64,000 bases of DNA from Spirochaetales bacterium (GTDB taxonomy: Bacteria > Spirochaetota > Spirochaetia > DSM-2461). The notes under the pieces are model-generated. The model was not told the origin of the DNA, ran no database searches, and saw nothing but the letters and a program-made list of their open reading frames with translations. The translations under genes and the position numbers were made by a program. Below, one piece after another: positions 61,975 to 64,000 of this stretch; position 1 is the first letter of the stretch, and each line of letters starts with the position of its first letter. The stretch spans positions 248,001 to 312,000 of the forward strand of contig JAQQAP010000037.1 in the NCBI GenBank assembly GCA_028533045.1. The letters are read 5' to 3'.

Positions 61975-64000
61975 ATGGTTGAGTTATTTGACAAGAAAGT
62001 AGTCATCTCAAAGGGACTTGAAATCAAGGAAGGAGCCAACGGAAACCGTAAGGGAACTCTGGCCGCCGGGATTCTGGATGCCCATAACACTTCGGACGAT
62101 CCTAAACTGATGAAAATCAAGTTCGACGCCCTGGCGTCACACGATATTACCTATGTAGGGATTATTCAGACGGCCCGTGCTTCGGGACTGGAAAAATTCC
62201 CCATTCCCTATGTTTTGACCAATTGTCATAACTCCCTCTGCGCCGTAGGGGGAACAATTAACGAGGACGACCACCGCTTTGGTCTTTCCGCAGCGGAAAA
62301 GTACGGAGGTATCTTCGTGCCCGCCCACCAGGCAGTTATTCACCAGTTCAACCGGGAAATCCTGGCGGGCTGTGGTAAGATGATCCTGGGGTCGGACAGT
62401 CACACCCGCTACGGCGGCTTGGGAACCATGGCCATGGGAGAAGGGGGACCGGAGTTGGTTAAACAGCTTCTGGGCCGAACCTACGACGTGGCCACCCCCG
62501 ATGTTATCGCCGTATACCTGGAAGGAGCTCCCAAGCCCGGTGTGGGCCCCATGGACGTAGCCCTGGCCATTATTGGTAAGGTATTTGCCCCCGACTTTGT
62601 TAAGAACAAGGTTATGGAATTCGTAGGCCCCGGTGTGGCCGGTCTGAGCGTAGACTACCGTAACGGCATTGATGTAATGACAACGGAGACGACCTGTCTT
62701 AGTTCTATTTGGTCTACCGACGAAAAGGTTAAGGACTGGTACGAACTCCACGGACGCCCCGAAGAGTATAAAGAACTGACTCCTGCGGAGGATGCGGAGT
62801 ATGACGGACTGATTAAGGTTGACCTGAGCCAGATTGAGCCCATGATCGCCCTTCCCTTCCATCCCAGCAACGTCTTTACCGTAAGAGAAGTGGCCGCCGA
62901 TCCCAAGCCCTTCCTGGAAGCGGTGGAAAAATACTCCGTTGAAAACCTGGGTTACCCCAAGGGCGCTCTGGACCTTCAGTCCAAAGTGATCGACGGCAAG
63001 CTTCAGGTAGATCAGGCCAGTATCGTGGGTTGTTCCGGCGGTACCTATGAGAACCTCATTGTTGCTGCGGATATTATGAAGGACAAGTTTATTGGTTCGG
63101 GCAGCTTTACCATGAGCGCCTACCCTTCCAGCCAGCCGGTTTACGCCGGTTTGATTGAAGACGGAGCCATTGGGGAGCTGATGAAGTCCGGCGTTGTTGT
63201 TAGATCCGCCTTCTGCGGCCCCTGCTTTGGTGCGGGAGATACCCCCCGTAACAACGGCTTCAGTATTCGCCACGCCACAAGAAACTTTCCCAACCGGGAC
63301 GGTTCCAAGCCCGGCGACGGCCAGTCTTCCGCAGTAGCCCTTATGGACGCCCGTTCCATTGCCGCTACGGCTGCGAACGGCGGTGTGCTGACTTCCGCTA
63401 CAGATGTTGTAACAGGAGCCGAACCTAAGGGTAACTATAAGTACGACGGTTCTATCTACGACAACCGCTGCTATAACGGATGGGGCAAGGCCAAACCGGA
63501 AACAGAACTGATTTACGGCCCTAACATTAAGGACTGGCCCCAGATGATCGGTTTAACCGACAACCTGCTCCTTAACGTAGCATCTTATATTACCGACCCG
63601 GTAACTACCACCGATGAGTTGATTCCTTCCGGTGAAACCTCCTCCTACCGTTCCAATCCCCTTCGCCTGGCCGAATTTGCCCTGGGAAGAAAGGATCCGG
63701 AATATGTGGGAAGAGCCAAAGAGATTCATGCCATGGAAAAACGACGAGTTAAGTGGCTTGCCGGAGAAGCGGGAAAGGACGAAGTGGCAGCTCTTATGAC
63801 TTACGCCAAAGAGCTCTACCCGGCCGCAGATGAAGCCCTCCTCAAGAGTTGTTCCCTGGGAAGCCTTGTGTATGCGGTTAAGCCCGGTGACGGTTCTGCC
63901 CGTGAACAGGCGGCCTCGGTACAGAAAGTACTGGGCGGATGGGCCAACATCGCTCAGGACTACGCTACCAAGCGTTACCGAAGCAATGTTATTAACTGGG
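61975..64000 (+). CDS. Aconitase-family hydratase (YbhJ-like), 3' end outside window
   Basis: A 4Fe-4S dehydratase frame open to the window edge (675 codons visible). The three cluster ligands are Cys353 ('[10 protein letters not shown]') and Cys414/Cys417 ('[10 protein letters not shown]'). Other family elements are '[20 protein letters not shown]' and '[20 protein letters not shown]'. The sequence is closer to my memory of the YbhJ-like 'hydratase' branch than to AcnA or AcnB, so citrate/isocitrate activity is probable but not certain. AAGGAG lies 13 bases before ATG 61975, a longer spacing than usual. The gene follows purF without a terminator. Confidence 0.85.
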   Translation, partial: MVELFDKKVVISKGLEIKEGANGNRKGTLAAGILDAHNTSDDPKLMKIKFDALASHDITYVGIIQTARASGLEKFPIPYVLTNCHNSLCAVGGTINEDDHRFGLSAAEKYGGIFVPAHQAVIHQFNREILAGCGKMILGSDSHTRYGGLGTMAMGEGGPELVKQLLGRTYDVATPDVIAVYLEGAPKPGVGPMDVALAIIGKVFAPDFVKNKVMEFVGPGVAGLSVDYRNGIDVMTTETTCLSSIWSTDEKVKDWYELHGRPEEYKELTPAEDAEYDGLIKVDLSQIEPMIALPFHPSNVFTVREVAADPKPFLEAVEKYSVENLGYPKGALDLQSKVIDGKLQVDQASIVGCSGGTYENLIVAADIMKDKFIGSGSFTMSAYPSSQPVYAGLIEDGAIGELMKSGVVVRSAFCGPCFGAGDTPRNNGFSIRHATRNFPNRDGSKPGDGQSSAVALMDARSIAATAANGGVLTSATDVVTGAEPKGNYKYDGSIYDNRCYNGWGKAKPETELIYGPNIKDWPQMIGLTDNLLLNVASYITDPVTTTDELIPSGETSSYRSNPLRLAEFALGRKDPEYVGRAKEIHAMEKRRVKWLAGEAGKDEVAALMTYAKELYPAADEALLKSCSLGSLVYAVKPGDGSAREQAASVQKVLGGWANIAQDYATKRYRSNVINW

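Noticed and set aside
62137-63273. Long open frame (378 codons) on the minus strand
   Set aside because: It is antisense to the aconitase-family gene, whose motifs and cluster Cys are unambiguous. Long antisense frames arise from the codon bias of a strongly expressed gene.

Overview
The window looks like chromosome of a free-living, probably anaerobic, helical or rod-shaped spirochaete (order Spirochaetales). The evidence is gene content and order. A skp/OmpH-bamA-tamB block sits beside mutS, and dnaG-rpoD-zinc ribbon runs into mreBCD-pbp2-rodA; both arrangements recall Treponema from memory. There is also a second, EF-G2-type elongation factor, a PUR-domain protein, a flavodiiron protein and a PPi-type pyruvate phosphate dikinase. 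G+C is moderate (mid-40s per cent by eye) and coding density is extreme. I see no insertion sequence, prophage, CRISPR array or rRNA. The only gene-free stretches over 300 bases carry RNA genes: 2717-3042 (two tRNAs) and 10194-10544 (rnpB).

Layout. 1-2716: 3' part of a flavodiiron protein, a secreted GH18-like protein and an M24 peptidase. 2749-3480: tRNA-Thr, tRNA-Tyr, a terminator and a ykgJ-type gene. 3466-19597: one uninterrupted plus-strand gene train running MBL hydrolase, a 62-aa protein, mltG, dnaG, rpoD, zinc ribbon protein, rnpB RNA, TPR protein, mreB, mreC, mreD, pbp2, rodA, radical SAM protein, ending in a hairpin. 19626-22082: a small membrane protein diverging from EF-G2. 22079-34813: a minus-strand envelope operon running small secreted protein, exbB, exbD, tonB-like, tamB, bamA, skp/ompH, mutS, comF. 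34913-42822: an aromatic-rich secreted protein, yebC-ruvC-ruvA-ruvB-queA, a membrane diguanylate cyclase and gpmI. 42915-46805: DUF2161 nuclease-fold protein, murB, mgtE, GSCFA. 46802-50758: serC-DUF1015, and ompA-like with a DUF212 membrane protein. 50811-57085: a six-gene phospho-signalling operon (unknown protein, PPP phosphatase, Ser/Thr kinase, membrane FHA-like protein, VWA-FHA-like protein, two-repeat PUR protein). 57231-64000: ppdK diverging from purF, followed by an aconitase-family hydratase cut by the window end.

Three themes stand out. First, many transcription units seem to start without a leader: the -10 hexamer ends 6-8 bases before the start codon and no Shine-Dalgarno sequence is visible, while genes inside operons have normal Shine-Dalgarno sites. 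Second, a complete ExbB-ExbD-TonB-like motor is encoded in overlapping frames with TamB and directly ahead of BamA and Skp, suggesting energised outer-membrane lipid or protein assembly. Third, the kinase-phosphatase-FHA-VWA-PUR operon looks like a self-contained signalling circuit ending in a nucleic-acid-binding protein with two PUR repeats in one chain.

All family calls come from reading motifs by eye. No database search was run, and promoter calls are hand-counted.
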